Counted from the first letter of the stretch, positions 50,732-59,645 are shown. The stretch is 64,000 nt of DNA from Streptomyces sp. KL109B (GCF_030766935.1 NZ_JASERL010000005.1:1-64000); one strand, 5' to 3'. Numbers and translations are program-made. The notes: generated by a model not told the origin, from the sequence alone.

Positions 50732-51763
50732 CTAGCCCTTGAGACCCTCGATGGCGCTACACCAGGCAGCCAGGTCGGCGGCAGGGTCGAGCTCGGCACT
50801 GCGGGCCTTCGCGCGCTTCGATGCCAGCCGGTACTCGGCAGGCGCCAGCAGCTTCCGCAGGACCGCCTCGTAGCCGTCGACATCGTTGCGGTCGACGAAC
50901 ACGCCCGCCTCACCCAACGACTCGCACAGCCCAGGGGTGGGGTGCGCGACCACGGGGATACCGCTCGCAAGCGCCTCGACGCCGGCGCGCCCCCACGACT
51001 CGTAAGAGCTGGGCATGAGCAGCACCTTCGTGCGGGCGTACACCTTCTCCCGCATGTCGGCGCCGTCGACGTGCTTGACGACCTCGACGTTCGGCAGGTC
51101 CGGGAGGATCTGCTCGCCGTAAGCGCCGCGCACTGCCAGGAACTGCTGATCCGGCATGCGGCGGGCCAGCGCGTCGAGCACCTTCCCGCCCTTCTCCGGG
51201 TTGCAGTTGACGAGCGTGATGGCCTTGCCGGGCTTCGTCGCATACTCGTCGGCGAACACCGGAGGCCGCACGATCAGCGACGCTGCGGGACGGGTGGATT
51301 TCGGGAACTCGGCGAAGTGGACCTCCGCCTCGTTCTGCATCCACAGCGAGTTGTAGACCGCCAACGCGGTCCCACCCGACGCCATGTCACGGAACGTCGG
51401 CCCGTGCGTGTTGTGACACAACACGACCAGCGGCTTGCCGTACCCGCGAGCAAGCGAAGCAGTCGACGGCACCGTCTCCAGATGCGCCAGCAGCACACTC
51501 GCCCGCCGCACCGCCGACGGGAAGTCGAGCCGCGACTCCAAGGGAACAACCCTGATGCCGCGGTACTCGTACTCCTTGTGGGCCTGCCCGTAGCGGGACA
51601 GCCACACCGACACGTCGTGACCACGCTCCACCAACGGACGCAGCATCGACACGAGCATGTGCTCGGCACCCGCATTGTGCTGTGGCGGCATCGCATGAAC
51701 CCGGGCCACGATCTGCAGCGGCTTGGCCGTCCCGCCCGGCGCGGAAGCCGGGACGGCCACCAT
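50732..51763 (-). CDS. Glycosyltransferase family 4-like protein coupled to the capsid gene
   Basis: A 343-residue GT-B fold enzyme. The N-terminal domain has PPQHNAGAEHMLVSMLRPLV and CHNTHGPTFRDMASGG; the C-terminal donor-binding domain has LVNCNPEKGGKVLDALARR and the GT4 signature MPSSYESWGRAGVEALASG with the conserved Glu, then IPVVAHPTPGL. It uses an NDP-sugar to glycosylate a target. Its ATG overlaps the capsid gene stop (TGATG), so the capsid itself is the most likely substrate, as reported for some actinophages. Confidence 0.85.
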   Translation of the reverse strand: MVAVPASAPGGTAKPLQIVARVHAMPPQHNAGAEHMLVSMLRPLVERGHDVSVWLSRYGQAHKEYEYRGIRVVPLESRLDFPSAVRRASVLLAHLETVPSTASLARGYGKPLVVLCHNTHGPTFRDMASGGTALAVYNSLWMQNEAEVHFAEFPKSTRPAASLIVRPPVFADEYATKPGKAITLVNCNPEKGGKVLDALARRMPDQQFLAVRGAYGEQILPDLPNVEVVKHVDGADMREKVYARTKVLLMPSSYESWGRAGVEALASGIPVVAHPTPGLCESLGEAGVFVDRNDVDGYEAVLRKLLAPAEYRLASKRAKARSAELDPAADLAAWCSAIEGLKG

Positions 51764-52719
51764 CAGGACCCCGACGGTTCGCCGGTGAACTTCACGAACG
51801 CCTGGGCGTCACCCTGCACGTAGCCGTAGAACGCCTCGGCCAGGATCAGCACCAGGTTCTCCTGGAACGCCGAGTGGACGCCGCCGTCCTCGTCCACGTA
51901 GGTCGCCTCCTTGGAGATCCTCACGGTGACGTCCAATCCCACGCCAAACGCCGCCTGGGAAAAGTCACCGCCGATCGCGCGCAGCCCGGAGTCCACCGAC
52001 GCCGACTGGCGACGCTGCTTGCCCGACACCGAACGGGAGTAGGCCAGCGGCTCACCGACCAGGGTGCCCGCCGCCGCCATGTTCGTGCCCGGCGTGACCG
52101 TGTCCACCAGGATCGGCCGCCCCGTCGTATCCGTGGCGAGGAGCAGCTTCGGCTTCAGCCGGTGGTCCGCGACCGTACCGGTGTAGTCCCAGTCCGCATC
52201 GATGACCTTCTCCATGCCGGTCACCAGGTCGGTCCAGATACCACCAGTGCCCTGCGTGGCCGTACCCAGCTCCACCGCATTGGTGGTCTCGGCCAGGTAG
52301 TCGTCGAACGGGCCGGCCGAGCCCTTCATCGTCTTGCCGTGGATCGCCGCGTGGTCGAAGGCCCTCGCGAACGCCGTCGGGAGATCCCGCTGCAGCTGCT
52401 CATACAGGCCACCAGCGTTGGTCATCGCGACCTCTTCGGCGACCGGGATGAGGACGGCGAGCTTCTTCGCCGTCATCTGCTTCACGCCGACGCTGGACGT
52501 CGACAGCGGCTTCTTCGCCGCCTGGCCGACCCAGTCGGCGGTCGGCACGTCCATCGGGATCGGCACCGACGTCGTCGCGTCGATCGCCAGCGGGGCGCGG
52601 CGCGCGAGTGCCATCACCGCGGACTGCTCGACCGACTTCTCGAAGATGGGCGCCGTGATCGTGCGGGGAAGCAGCGACGCATTGACGCTGGACAGGGTGA
52701 TAGGGGCCGTAGCCGCCAT
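51763..52719 (-). CDS. Major capsid protein, HK97 fold
   Basis: A 318-residue protein with the usual HK97-type pattern: N-terminal arm (TITAPIFEKSVEQSAVMALA), P-domain region (VLIPVAEEVAMTNAGGLYEQ), and A-domain strands ending AFYGYVQGDAQAFVKFTG. Located right after the scaffold gene and before the glycosyltransferase. It forms the icosahedral shell. Start ATG 52719. Confidence 0.87.
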   Translation of the reverse strand: MAATAPITLSSVNASLLPRTITAPIFEKSVEQSAVMALARRAPLAIDATTSVPIPMDVPTADWVGQAAKKPLSTSSVGVKQMTAKKLAVLIPVAEEVAMTNAGGLYEQLQRDLPTAFARAFDHAAIHGKTMKGSAGPFDDYLAETTNAVELGTATQGTGGIWTDLVTGMEKVIDADWDYTGTVADHRLKPKLLLATDTTGRPILVDTVTPGTNMAAAGTLVGEPLAYSRSVSGKQRRQSASVDSGLRAIGGDFSQAAFGVGLDVTVRISKEATYVDEDGGVHSAFQENLVLILAEAFYGYVQGDAQAFVKFTGEPSGS

Positions 52720-52740
52720 GGGTTCCTACTTTCCGGGCAG

Positions 52741-53397
52741 CTACTGCTTGAGCTGCGCCTTCAGCCACCCGGCGAATTCATCTTCCGGGTTGGGGGCCTT
52801 GGTTCGGTTGGCGCCGGACGCCTGAGTGCGATCCGGTGCGGGACGCCGCGGGCCCTCCGGGGGCTGGACTCGCGCCCAGTGCGGCTTGCGCTCCAACAGC
52901 GCCTGAAGGTCCGCCTCAATGGCGGCCTCGTCGATGTCACCCGACTCGTCGATGTACGACTGGAGATCCAACTGGCCGACCGCGTCGCTCGAGTCGGCGA
53001 ACGCCGCGCGCACGCCCTCCACCGGCGAGTTCGCCAGGGCCTGCACTCGCGCCTCGACGAGGCGGGTACGGGTCTTGGTGATCTGCTCGTTGGCGCGGGT
53101 GAGCTGGTCGTTGAGGCGCTCGGACTCCGACTTCTCGGCGTCCTTGATGCGCTGCAGCTCCTGAGCCTTCGGCTCCAGCTCCTTCAGACGCTGCCGGAGG
53201 TTCTTGGCCTCCTGGTTCGCCTTCCGGATCTTCGCCTCAGCCTGCTTCCGGTCGAACGGCTTCTCCTCGGCCTCGGACTCCGCCTCCTGGGCGCCATCCC
53301 TGGTCTCGGTGTCGTTCTCCTCGGGCACCGTCTCCTCGACGGTCTCCTCGGCGCCGGACTCCTGCTGCTCGCTGCTCTGCTCAGTCTCTTCAGACAT
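52741..53397 (-). CDS. Capsid scaffolding protein
   Basis: A 218-residue, highly acidic protein. The first 45 residues are Glu-rich (EQSSEQQESGAEETVEETVP), followed by a long coiled coil (RKANQEAKNLRQRLKELEPK) and a C-terminal basic, Pro-rich tail (GPRRPAPDRTQASGANRTKA). This composition and its place between MuF and capsid genes identify the scaffold that shapes the procapsid and is then removed. Confidence 0.85.
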   Translation of the reverse strand: MSEETEQSSEQQESGAEETVEETVPEENDTETRDGAQEAESEAEEKPFDRKQAEAKIRKANQEAKNLRQRLKELEPKAQELQRIKDAEKSESERLNDQLTRANEQITKTRTRLVEARVQALANSPVEGVRAAFADSSDAVGQLDLQSYIDESGDIDEAAIEADLQALLERKPHWARVQPPEGPRRPAPDRTQASGANRTKAPNPEDEFAGWLKAQLKQ

Positions 53398-53431
53398 GAC
53401 GAATCGGCCCTCCAGGGGCTGTGGAAATGAG

Positions 53432-53455
53432 AAAGGCCGCCACCAGGGCGACCTT
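53432..53455. terminator. Weak hairpin between MuF-like and scaffold genes
   Basis: AAGGCCGCC and GGCGACCTT form an imperfect 9-bp stem (one mismatch) in the 63-bp gap between the two genes. It may attenuate transcription or mark an RNA processing site that separates portal/MuF from capsid expression. Confidence 0.3.
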
Positions 53456-53460
53456 GTTGA

Positions 53461-54234
53461 TCAGATAGATCCGGGGAGTGGGTTGGAGTCGTGCTCCGCC
53501 AGCGCGGCCCGGAAGCGTCGTAGCTGCCCGCCCGGATGGGGGGCCGCATACTCCTGATAGATCCGCGCCCATTCGGCGGCGTGCGGCGACAGCTCGAAGC
53601 GCTGCCCCCTGAAGACAGGGATTACGCCGCAGTGGCAGCCATCGTGGGCACGGAACTTGACGGTGTCCTGCTTGAACACGGACCCCCGCGACGCGATCAA
53701 CTTGCAGAAGGCGCATGCACCCAGTGCCGCCGACCGCGCCCACGCGGTGGCCTGACTGTCCTGCCTGACCGCTTCCCGAACTGTGTCCCGTCCCGTGTCG
53801 GCAACCAGCTTCTGCGCGACCTGTTCAGCCTTCTTCGCAGCCTGCTCCAGCCGTGTGTCCAGCGGCTGCAGCTGCGCATCGGTCGCCTGCTCGGGCGGGC
53901 GGTCCCAGACGTCCTTCATGGCCCACCGCAGGCTCGACTCGGACTTCTCGGCAGGCGGTGGGTCCGCCACGGGAACGGTGAACGAGCCTGGCACGCCTGC
54001 CGCGGCGCGCTGCCCGTCGTAGAACTCAGCGCCGAGAGCGGCTGACGTCGTCGCGTACTGGTCGATCACCGCCTGCATGGCCGTGATCCAGTCCGGAATC
54101 GACTGGCGAAGCCGCGCCGGGATGATCAGGCGTCGCAGCCCGCGGACGTCCCGCACGAGAAGCCGGGTCAAGCCGAGCTGAGCCGCCCGATAGCGTTCCG
54201 CGTCCTGCCCACCGTCAGAGGCCGCCGTCGCCAC
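53461..54234 (-). CDS. MuF-like minor head protein
   Basis: A 257-residue protein between portal and scaffold. The C-terminal part has GACAFCKLIASRGSVF and KFRAHDGCHCGVIPVFRG, a Cys/His arrangement typical of phage MuF-domain head proteins (Mu gpF-like) and plausibly zinc-binding. The N-terminal half is helical. It probably enters the head and is sometimes annotated as a capsid maturation protease; I see no protease triad. It overlaps the portal gene end by 20 bp. Confidence 0.75.
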   Translation of the reverse strand: MATAASDGGQDAERYRAAQLGLTRLLVRDVRGLRRLIIPARLRQSIPDWITAMQAVIDQYATTSAALGAEFYDGQRAAAGVPGSFTVPVADPPPAEKSESSLRWAMKDVWDRPPEQATDAQLQPLDTRLEQAAKKAEQVAQKLVADTGRDTVREAVRQDSQATAWARSAALGACAFCKLIASRGSVFKQDTVKFRAHDGCHCGVIPVFRGQRFELSPHAAEWARIYQEYAAPHPGGQLRRFRAALAEHDSNPLPGSI

Positions 54235-55678
54235 CGGTCACCTCCCGGGCGTCCGGCAAGGCCGCCTCGGACTGACTGTTGAGAGCAGCCAGACGATCCA
54301 TGAGCTGTCCGCCAGATGCCGCGGCACCGGAGCGCCGTCGGTCGGCAGTCACACGCTGCCGCTGGCCTTCGGTGAGTCCGGCCATCTCCAACGTGACGTC
54401 GGAGTCTGCGGGCAGGATGCCCGCCTGGACCAGCTTCACGGTGGCGTCCGCCTGCGCGGCGACAGTCGGTGTCGCAGGGTTGCGCCACACCGTCTCGATA
54501 CGGCGGGACTTCTCCGGCGGCTCCCCGTCGCGGACCCACAGGGCGAGGCGCATCGCCTGCTGCCACGCCGCCCCGTACCTGCGGATGCGGCGCTCGGACC
54601 GCTTCACCAGCTTGGCTTCCGTGGACCGGATGGCGTCCGCGGAGGCGGGATTGTCGGTGGTGTAGCCGAGCATGTGCGGCGGCAGACCGAACTGGCTCGA
54701 CATGATCCGCGCGTACAGGTCGATGATCCGGGTCATCGCTGTCGGGTCATGCGCCGCGAACTGCCCCACCGTCGGAACATTGCCGTCCTCGTCCCGCTCC
54801 AACGCGAGGACGCGGCCGATGTACGTCTCCCACGCGGACTTCGCCGTACCGTCCGCGTCCTGGAACGCCGACTCGGAGGCGCCGAGGATGTACCGCTGCG
54901 GAGCCCCGAAGAACTCGGCGGCGACTTCCATCCCCATGAGGCGCCGGCATGCAGCGTCCGTGATCGACATGACCTCGGGCGTGATCTCGGACTTCCCGAT
55001 CCGGTCAGCGGTGCGCTGACGGTTCGCCATTCGCACCACCGGCACGATGCCGAGGTTGTGCATGTCCCGGTCGACGACCTCCCAGCCGCCAGACTCCGAC
55101 GGCAGGCACATCACGGTCTGATCCGGCAGGTAGAGCACCAGCATGCGTTCGTCCGGACCGGACTCGACGAACGAGTCCGCCTGACACTCCCGGAGCGCCG
55201 CCGTGCCCATACGCAGCCGGGCGTCCCACATCAGCGTCATGTCGAGCGGCGACTCCACCGAGATCAGCGGCGGGCAGTCATCGCCGCAGTCCCCAGAGCC
55301 CACCGCCAGGTACTCGCGGCCGTACACCAGCGAGTCCAGGTGCGCGAGGCTCGACTCGTCGAACAGCTCGTTGGCGTCCGCGATCTCCCGCAGCTCCGAC
55401 GAGTCCGACCCGTCAGCCCACCGGAACGCCTCCAAGTCGAGGCGCTCCTCCAGGCTTTCGACACCAACCCGCGGCCAGCCGATCACGGTGTGCAGGCCCT
55501 TGAGTTGGGGAGGGATCGAAATTCCCAGGTCGCGGACAAGCTGCTCGCCGTTGAAGTAGGCGTCCCGGAGCTGAAGCTCCCAGCGGTCCCGCAGCATGTC
55601 CGCGCGCAGCACGTTGATGAGCGCCAACTCGTCATCCGACAACGTCAGCAGCGGAAGATCCGGGATGGATACGGTCAT
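54215..55678 (-). CDS. Portal protein, SPP1 gp6-like
   Basis: A 487-residue protein. Diagnostic stretches are RDAYFNGEQLVRDLGISIPP, EIADANELFDESSLAHLDSL and MSSQFGLPPHMLGYTTDNPA (the loop before the crown), with SADAIRSTEAKLVKRSERRI. It forms the dodecameric DNA channel at one capsid vertex and is the terminase docking site. ATG 55678 overlaps the TerL stop by 4 bp. Confidence 0.88.
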   Translation of the reverse strand: MTVSIPDLPLLTLSDDELALINVLRADMLRDRWELQLRDAYFNGEQLVRDLGISIPPQLKGLHTVIGWPRVGVESLEERLDLEAFRWADGSDSSELREIADANELFDESSLAHLDSLVYGREYLAVGSGDCGDDCPPLISVESPLDMTLMWDARLRMGTAALRECQADSFVESGPDERMLVLYLPDQTVMCLPSESGGWEVVDRDMHNLGIVPVVRMANRQRTADRIGKSEITPEVMSITDAACRRLMGMEVAAEFFGAPQRYILGASESAFQDADGTAKSAWETYIGRVLALERDEDGNVPTVGQFAAHDPTAMTRIIDLYARIMSSQFGLPPHMLGYTTDNPASADAIRSTEAKLVKRSERRIRRYGAAWQQAMRLALWVRDGEPPEKSRRIETVWRNPATPTVAAQADATVKLVQAGILPADSDVTLEMAGLTEGQRQRVTADRRRSGAAASGGQLMDRLAALNSQSEAALPDAREVTGGDGGL

Positions 55679-57321
55679 CGCAGCACCACCACCCGTCCCG
55701 ACTTGCCGGCCTTCTTCTTGCCGAGCCCCTTGGCCATGGCGTCCACACGGGCCTGCCAGGCAAGCACCGCTGCAATCGCTGCGTCGATCTTCTTCGGACT
55801 GTCGGGATGTTCCTTCATGATCTGGATGCCGCTTCGCGACTCCCGCCGGCGGGCGTTGAGGACGTGGCGCATCAGCACACTCGATCCGTCATGCGTGAGC
55901 TCGCCGTCGACAACGCTCGACCGGAACTTCTCCAGGGCGCGCACGATCTGGTGCGAGCGCCCACCGGTCATCCACCACTCGATGGGGTGCTGCGTCGACG
56001 CCTTCAGCTTCAGGCGCCGGCCGTGGTCCGCCTCCCACTTCGCTACATGCGATTCCCAGCGCGCCGGGTCCGCGTACATGCCGACGACCTTGTAGTCGCG
56101 AAACGTCTCCTCGACCGTCGCCAGCACCTCCACCGTGGGAACCTGCCAGTCCTGGCCGAATGGCCCGTCCGGCTGCTCCCAGCAGCCCAGCAGGAAGAGG
56201 TGTCCGTCCGAGACGCGGCAGCCCACCAGAGCGGTTGCGTCGGTGACGCCGCGGTTTCGGCGGCGGGATCCGTCGAAGCCGAGGACTATCTCCTCGCCTT
56301 GGCCGATGACCTTGTCCGCCGCGCTTACGCCAGCCCATTCCGGCTGTGAGATCCACGAGTCGGAGGCGTGCGTGATCTGGTTCAGGAAGTCTGCGCGCGC
56401 CGTCTGGGGGTCCGTGCTCGGGTCCCAGATCGTCGCAACGATGGTATCTAGGTCGACGTGTCCGCCATTGCGGTCCGCCGAGTCGCCGTAGGTGTAAGCG
56501 AGACCGGCCGTCAGAGACTGACGGTCCGTCATGTCCGTCTCAGCCGGAGCCTCGCGGTGGTCGTAGTACAGACCATCGTCGCGGGCCCGCCCCTCGCGGA
56601 TCTTTCCCCAGAAGGCTGCGGACTCCTCGGCCACGCTGCCCTCGCCGGGGATGAAGGCGTTCGGTGACTCGATCGTCGTGCCGCCGACCTTCGCTGCGTT
56701 GATCCGCATCGTCTCCGCCAGCCGGTTCCCACGGTTGGACCGCACCCACTCCTCGGTCTGGTCTAGCACCGCGAACACCGGCTTGTTGCCCTTCACTGTG
56801 CGCGCCGATGAGGTGATCGGCTCGATGCGCCCGCGCGGCAAGTTCACGAACGTGTCCAGCGGCTCCAGCCCCGGATAGGCGTCGATTACCGGCCCTTGCA
56901 ACATCTCCAGTAGCGGCGCCCAGGTGTTCTTCGTCTGCGTCTCCGACACCGCGGCTATCTGCACCAGCGGGGTCCGCACCTCCGACCACGGTTTCCCGAC
57001 TGGCTGGCCTTTGGCGTCCCAGCCGTCCGGCACCACGGGGCCGAGTGCCTCCACGATCGCCAAAGCTGCGAGGAATGGAGACTTTCCTCAACCCCACCCT
57101 CTGGGACGAGAGATGACGCCACGGCGGTACTTGCGCTTGCCGGTTCGCGGATCGATCTCGTAGTAGCGGAGGACGAAGTCTTCTTGCTCCGGATACAGCA
57201 GGAACGGTTCATACTCGCCACGGTCGGGTGCTGCCAGGAACTCAGAGATCCAATCGATGACCTCGTAGCCCAAAGTCGGCACCGCTCCAGGTTCAGACGG
57301 CTTCCAGGGGATGGGAATCAC
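55675..57321 (-). pseudogene. Terminase large subunit interrupted by in-frame TGA in the P-loop
   Basis: Read from GTG 57321 the frame gives 548 codons: N-terminal ATPase (EQEDFVLRYYEIDPRTGKRK, then RRGVISRPRGWG), a TGA at 57090-57088 (codon 78), GGA, and then KSPFLAALAIVEALG in the same frame. The rest is intact: Walker B VFAVLDQTEEW and the RNase H-like nuclease (VLGFDGSRRRNRGVTDATAL). Relatives read RGWGKSP without the extra codons, so a 6-bp insertion (about TTGAGG) looks like the cause. No downstream start restores the P-loop. Packaging is predicted to fail unless the stop is read through or is an error. Confidence 0.8.
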
Positions 57322-58012
57322 CCCCTTTGACGCTTGGCTCTCCAGACGGACAGGAATGAAGCGGACTTCGACATGTTGCAAGGCATGCACGCAGGCATGA
57401 GATTTCCGATGGCGTGACGCCCACCCTTCGACAGGGGTATGACGTGATCCATGGTCAGTGGCGCGCGCTCGCCGCAGTAGGCGCAACGGTTTCTGTAGCG
57501 CACACAGAGGCGGCGCCACTCTTCGCCCGTTACGACGAAGACCCCGCTTCCCTCTTCCAAGCCTTTCGGCGATTCCGTGCGGCACGACCGACATGCGGAT
57601 TCGCCTTGCTGTATGCGACGGCGTAAGCCCGTCGGCGATCCCTCTCAACCACGTATCGCGCCGCGTCGTCCCGATCGCGCCGCAACTCGGAGGCCCGTAG
57701 CTTGCACGCGCGCGAGCAGTAGATCGCGTTCGACCTCATGTTGACCAAGGGACGACTGCAGATCTTGCACGACGCAGCTGGCGCCCGTAGCTCGGTATGC
57801 CCGTTAGTGATCCATCTCCGGCACGCCTGAGAGCAGTACTTGACCCGCCCATGCTGATCCGTGAGGTCGTCCCCACAACCAGGACAGAGTCGCTCTGGAC
57901 GCTTATAACGCTTCCGATTGGCTGCAGTCCACTTGCAGCGTGGCGTGCAGTACTTCGATGGTCTCCGGCCCTCAAAGGGGGCAGCGCAAATGACGCAGGT
58001 AAGCTGACTCAC
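57318..58012 (-). pseudogene. HNH endonuclease with N-terminal zinc fingers, split by a -1 frameshift
   Basis: The first frame (160 residues from GTG 58012) has repeated zinc motifs: CVICAAPFEGRRPSKYCTPR, CPGCGDDLTDQHGRVKYCSQ and CKICSRPLVNMRSNAIYCSR. It ends at a TAA at 57532-57530, just as the HNH domain should begin. That domain is in the -1 frame: CAYCGERAPLTMDHVIPLSK then CMPCNMSKSASFL, ending at 57318. The frames overlap over 57530-57560 near GCGGGGT. A fused product would have about 230 residues. HNH proteins beside terminases often assist cos cleavage. Lesion, recoding or sequence error are all possible. Confidence 0.65.
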
Positions 58013-58083
58013 GTCAACCTCTCACCAGGTTGGCCACGACCCCGGGGTAGCTCCAACTACCGCCGGGGTTCTTGCAGTTGAGT

Positions 58084-58560
58084 CTATCCGCTCACCTCAT
58101 CTGGGGGCGGCAGAGCGCGCAGTACGCCGCGCCGTTCCCGAGCCGTTCTGCCACCCTCCGGCCGCTTGCCGTCCGCCTCGTCTGCCTGGGCGAACTGCAT
58201 GCGCAGACGGGCCCGGTCTTCCGGCGTCGCACCGAACTTGGCCACCCGAAGCCGGAGCTCCCCGGCGGCCGACATCTCCCCCGACCACAGCCGGGCGTGG
58301 ACCACCGCGGTGTCCAAGAGGAAGTCCCAGTCCGTCGACGAGAAGTGCTCCGCCTGAGGCGACGCCTTCCACATCTCCCACCAGTCCAGGGTCCGCGCCG
58401 GCCACGCGTACTCGACGAGTTCGCCGTCCTTCAATACCGACAGTGTCGGCAGCTCAGGAGGCTCCGCGTGCTCGAAGCGAAGAACCGTCTGGTCGATGGG
58501 GTCCTTGTTTCCGCGCGCTCGCCGAGAGGGGTCCTTGGGCTGAGGTCCACGGCCAGCCAC
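58084..58560 (-). CDS. Terminase small subunit
   Basis: A 158-residue protein with the N-terminus VAGRGPQPKDPSRRARGNKD, characteristic of actinophage small terminases (basic DNA-binding start). It continues with LDWWEMWKASPQAEHFSSTD and FLLDTAVVHARLWSGEMSAA, and a C-terminal basic tail. It recognises the packaging site and recruits TerL. GTG 58560 has GGTGAGG upstream. The GATC-rich repeat region lies directly upstream. Confidence 0.83.
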   Translation of the reverse strand: MAGRGPQPKDPSRRARGNKDPIDQTVLRFEHAEPPELPTLSVLKDGELVEYAWPARTLDWWEMWKASPQAEHFSSTDWDFLLDTAVVHARLWSGEMSAAGELRLRVAKFGATPEDRARLRMQFAQADEADGKRPEGGRTARERRGVLRALPPPDEVSG

Positions 58561-58578
58561 TAGCCTCACCCCCTCAAT

Positions 58579-58856
58579 GATCGAAAGTCCCCAGACCCGT
58601 CCCCGGCCTTAGCGCGTATACGGCCCCGATCCCTGAAGATCGCGTTGGGGGATCCTGGCCCAGGTGATCACAGGGCTGAGCGATCAAGGTCGGCTCGATT
58701 TGGATCCAGGTCAACCAAGCCTGGATCGAGGCGCCTCGACGACGACCGATCTTGAGCCGTCTACGGTCTTGAACCTCTTTCGATCTTCATCAATTGATCT
58801 TCAATCTTTCGATCAAGAACAAATTGATCAACATAAATCGATCAAGCTCAACGATC
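58579..58856. repeat. GATC-rich iteron-like region, candidate packaging site
   Basis: Fifteen GATC tetramers occur in 278 bp, about fourteen times chance. The last six (58782, 58796, 58811, 58826, 58840, 58853) are spaced 13-15 bp and embedded in TTGATC/CGATCAA-type motifs in an AT-rich stretch. The region is non-coding and lies directly upstream of terS, so it may be a TerS-binding cos/pac region or a replication or regulator site. Bases 58857-59005 show no further gene. Confidence 0.6.
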
Positions 58857-59005
58857 GATGCTCACAGACACGATGACCATGAGCACGACCGCATCACCCT
58901 GCCTGCCACGCCGGCCGACCACTCCCCCATGCCGGTGCCCCTCGAGTGGTGGGTGGGTGGTGGCCTGTGCCCTGCTCGGCATTACCCTCATGCCTCGCCT
59001 GACCG

Positions 59006-59182
59006 TCAGCTTTGGCGTTGCTCCCTGCCGTCGAGGGAGTGGTGTACCAGCAGCCATCCCATCGACCCATCCTCCTGTGGAGCCGGCCTGACCTCGGGTC
59101 CGCACACGCAGTCCGGCTCGGCCGTGCCGGTGTCGTGCCCGACCTGGTCGCACAGTGGCGTGACGTGAAGCGTGTCGGTCAC
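59006..59182 (-). CDS. Small hypothetical actinophage protein (58 aa)
   Basis: A 58-residue protein with LCDQVGHDTGTAEPDCVCGP and DGSMGWLLVHHSLDGREQRQ, a pattern common among small Streptomyces phage proteins (H...C-x-C...HHSLDGRE). The Cys/His set may bind zinc. GTG 59182 overlaps the upstream TGA by 4 bp. A competing longer frame over the same DNA is arginine-rich and less credible. Confidence 0.6.
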   Translation of the reverse strand: MTDTLHVTPLCDQVGHDTGTAEPDCVCGPEVRPAPQEDGSMGWLLVHHSLDGREQRQS

Positions 59183-59433
59183 CGCTTGCGCCTTCCGGGA
59201 TTGAGTCGACTGCCTGTCGCGACACCTGTGTTCCGGATGTGCATGAGCTGGCAGTAACCCTTGGCTCGCGCTCCGAGGTACTTGGACAGCTGCCTGTTAC
59301 AGCGGGTCCAGTCTCCCGGTGTCCCCCAGCGGATCTTGGCTGCGCCGGGCCCGCTGCTCCAGTACCGGCGGAGCGTCTCGGCGTTGCCGCGGTTGCGCCG
59401 GCTGCCGCGTCCCTTGCTTGCCACGGTGCTCAC
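59179..59433 (-). CDS. Small basic hypothetical phage protein (84 aa)
   Basis: An 84-residue basic protein with TLRRYWSSGPGAAKIRWGTP and KGYCQLMHIRNTGVATGSR. The RYW..G.GAAKIRWGTPGDW pattern is recurrent in small Streptomyces phage proteins. Its function is unknown; basic charge suggests nucleic-acid binding. Coupled downstream to the 58-residue gene. Confidence 0.65.
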   Translation of the reverse strand: MSTVASKGRGSRRNRGNAETLRRYWSSGPGAAKIRWGTPGDWTRCNRQLSKYLGARAKGYCQLMHIRNTGVATGSRLNPGRRKR

Positions 59434-59645
59434 TCCTTTTGCGGCGCGGGCTCCAGGAGTTCGGGGTCTTCTTCAGGGTCTACCCGGATGACCGCATGGA
59501 TCTTTTCGCGTGGTGCTGCAAAGCAGGTCCCGGTGTTGTCGAAGAGGGTGACCCAGTGCGGGTCGAACTGGACGGTGAGCGCGTCGTCTTCGATGAGGGT
59601 GTCGTCGCCGCGGCGTTCGGCGTGGACGATCAGGTAGGCGGGCAT
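59430..59645 (-). CDS. Small hypothetical protein (71 aa)
   Basis: A 71-residue acidic protein with MPAYLIVHAERRGDDTLIED and WVTLFDNTGTCFAAPREKIH, a likely small beta fold. It overlaps its neighbours by 1-4 bp in the early-type gene string. Confidence 0.6.
   Translation of the reverse strand: MPAYLIVHAERRGDDTLIEDDALTVQFDPHWVTLFDNTGTCFAAPREKIHAVIRVDPEEDPELLEPAPQKE

Noticed and set aside
58579..58856. GATC cluster as a Dam/SeqA-type methylation origin
   Set aside because: Actinobacteria generally lack the Dam/SeqA system; a terminase, replication or regulator binding site is more likely.
58848..59225. 125-codon minus-strand frame
   Set aside because: Arginine/glycine-rich with no family character; a better 58-residue frame with a coupled start lies in the same DNA.
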